64,000 bases of DNA from an uncultured Oscillospiraceae bacterium. GTDB taxonomy: Bacteria; Bacillota; Clostridia; Oscillospirales; Oscillospiraceae. This document shows, in pieces, positions 63,840-64,000 of this stretch. The stretch lies in NCBI GenBank assembly GCA_934589155.1, contig CAKTNP010000004.1, positions 78,844 through 142,843 of the forward strand. The letters are read 5' to 3'. A program made the translations under genes and the position numbers. A model generated the notes under the pieces. That model searched no databases. It worked only from the letters and a program-made list of their open reading frames with translations, and was not told the DNA's origin. Each line of letters starts with the position of its first letter. Positions within the stretch are counted from its first letter, which is position 1.

Positions 63840-64000
63840 GACGAATTCCTCCTTCCCGCAGACCAATAAGCCTATTCCGCGGAATAACCATATAGCCGTC
63901 ACCCTCGGTTCCTGGACATCAATACCACCGTCTCAACGGTATTACCTTTTTCCCACAAGAGCCGCCTTACCTCTTGACCATCCCGATATATTGGGAAATT
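63840..64000. other. Right edge, no feature identified
   Basis: 161 bases after the DUF2441-like start. Open on the plus strand across the edge (reading ...HIAVTLGSWTSIPPSQRY...), but nothing recognisable; a gene entering from the right cannot be excluded. Confidence 0.3.

Overview
The window reads as the replication-origin region of a GC-rich, anaerobic, low-GC-phylum (Clostridia, Oscillospiraceae-like) gut bacterium. This is inferred from dnaA-dnaN flanking DnaA boxes, a Na+-pumping oxaloacetate decarboxylase, a reverse rubrerythrin and rubredoxin under a PerR-type regulator, a CIRCE-controlled groESL, LexA with a Gram-positive type operator, a CD1871A-type small CXXC protein, and the very high GC of the housekeeping genes with codon use to match.

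Layout. 1-8.4 kb: dnaN (cut by the left edge), an oriC-like spacer, dnaA and xpt, then an SOS operon led by lexA (lexA, ymdB, yhaO, yhaN), all on the minus strand. 8.7-12.1 kb: oxaloacetate decarboxylase operon. 12.2-14.9 kb: hisS, an MgsA-like protein that has lost key catalytic residues, and a MinD-like ATPase. 15-16.5 kb: a candidate 6S-like structured RNA, then a perR-like gene, rubrerythrin and rubredoxin. 16.8-19 kb: lipoprotein with a broken HTH gene, an XRE regulator, a polysaccharide deacetylase. 19.1-25.6 kb: prfA, tsaC/sua5, a coaE-M18 aminopeptidase fused frame and nadE, interrupted by a dispersed repeat. 25.7-27.1 kb: MATE exporter.

27.1-38 kb is an accessory region, visibly more AT-rich than its flanks. 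It carries a GH2 beta-galactosidase; an envelope thiol-redox module (TlpA-like lipoprotein, membrane polyferredoxin, 48-residue CXXC protein) facing a two-component system across a 48-bp palindrome; a TnpV remnant; and a roughly 3-kb integrated element bounded by 45-bp direct repeats at tRNA-Val(GAC). That element has only a tyrosine recombinase, an HUH rolling-circle Rep, an XRE regulator and a hairpin-rich control region. A diverged copy of its end lies at 30.4 kb, so this site has probably been invaded more than once.

38-64 kb returns to chromosomal genes: mscL, serS, parAB with two inverted parS sites (about 40 kb from dnaA, not in the usual origin cluster), a glycosyltransferase/acyltransferase pair, prfC, a second MATE exporter, a MITE-like structured element between duplicated terminator hairpins, groESL, a lipid kinase and RNA methyltransferase, NfeD-SPFH, a heterodimeric ABC exporter, a threonine-aldolase-like enzyme, zinc-ribbon and acyltransferase membrane proteins, the collapsed remains of an ABC uptake operon, and a DUF2441-like gene.

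All product names rest on motif recognition by eye; no searches were run.
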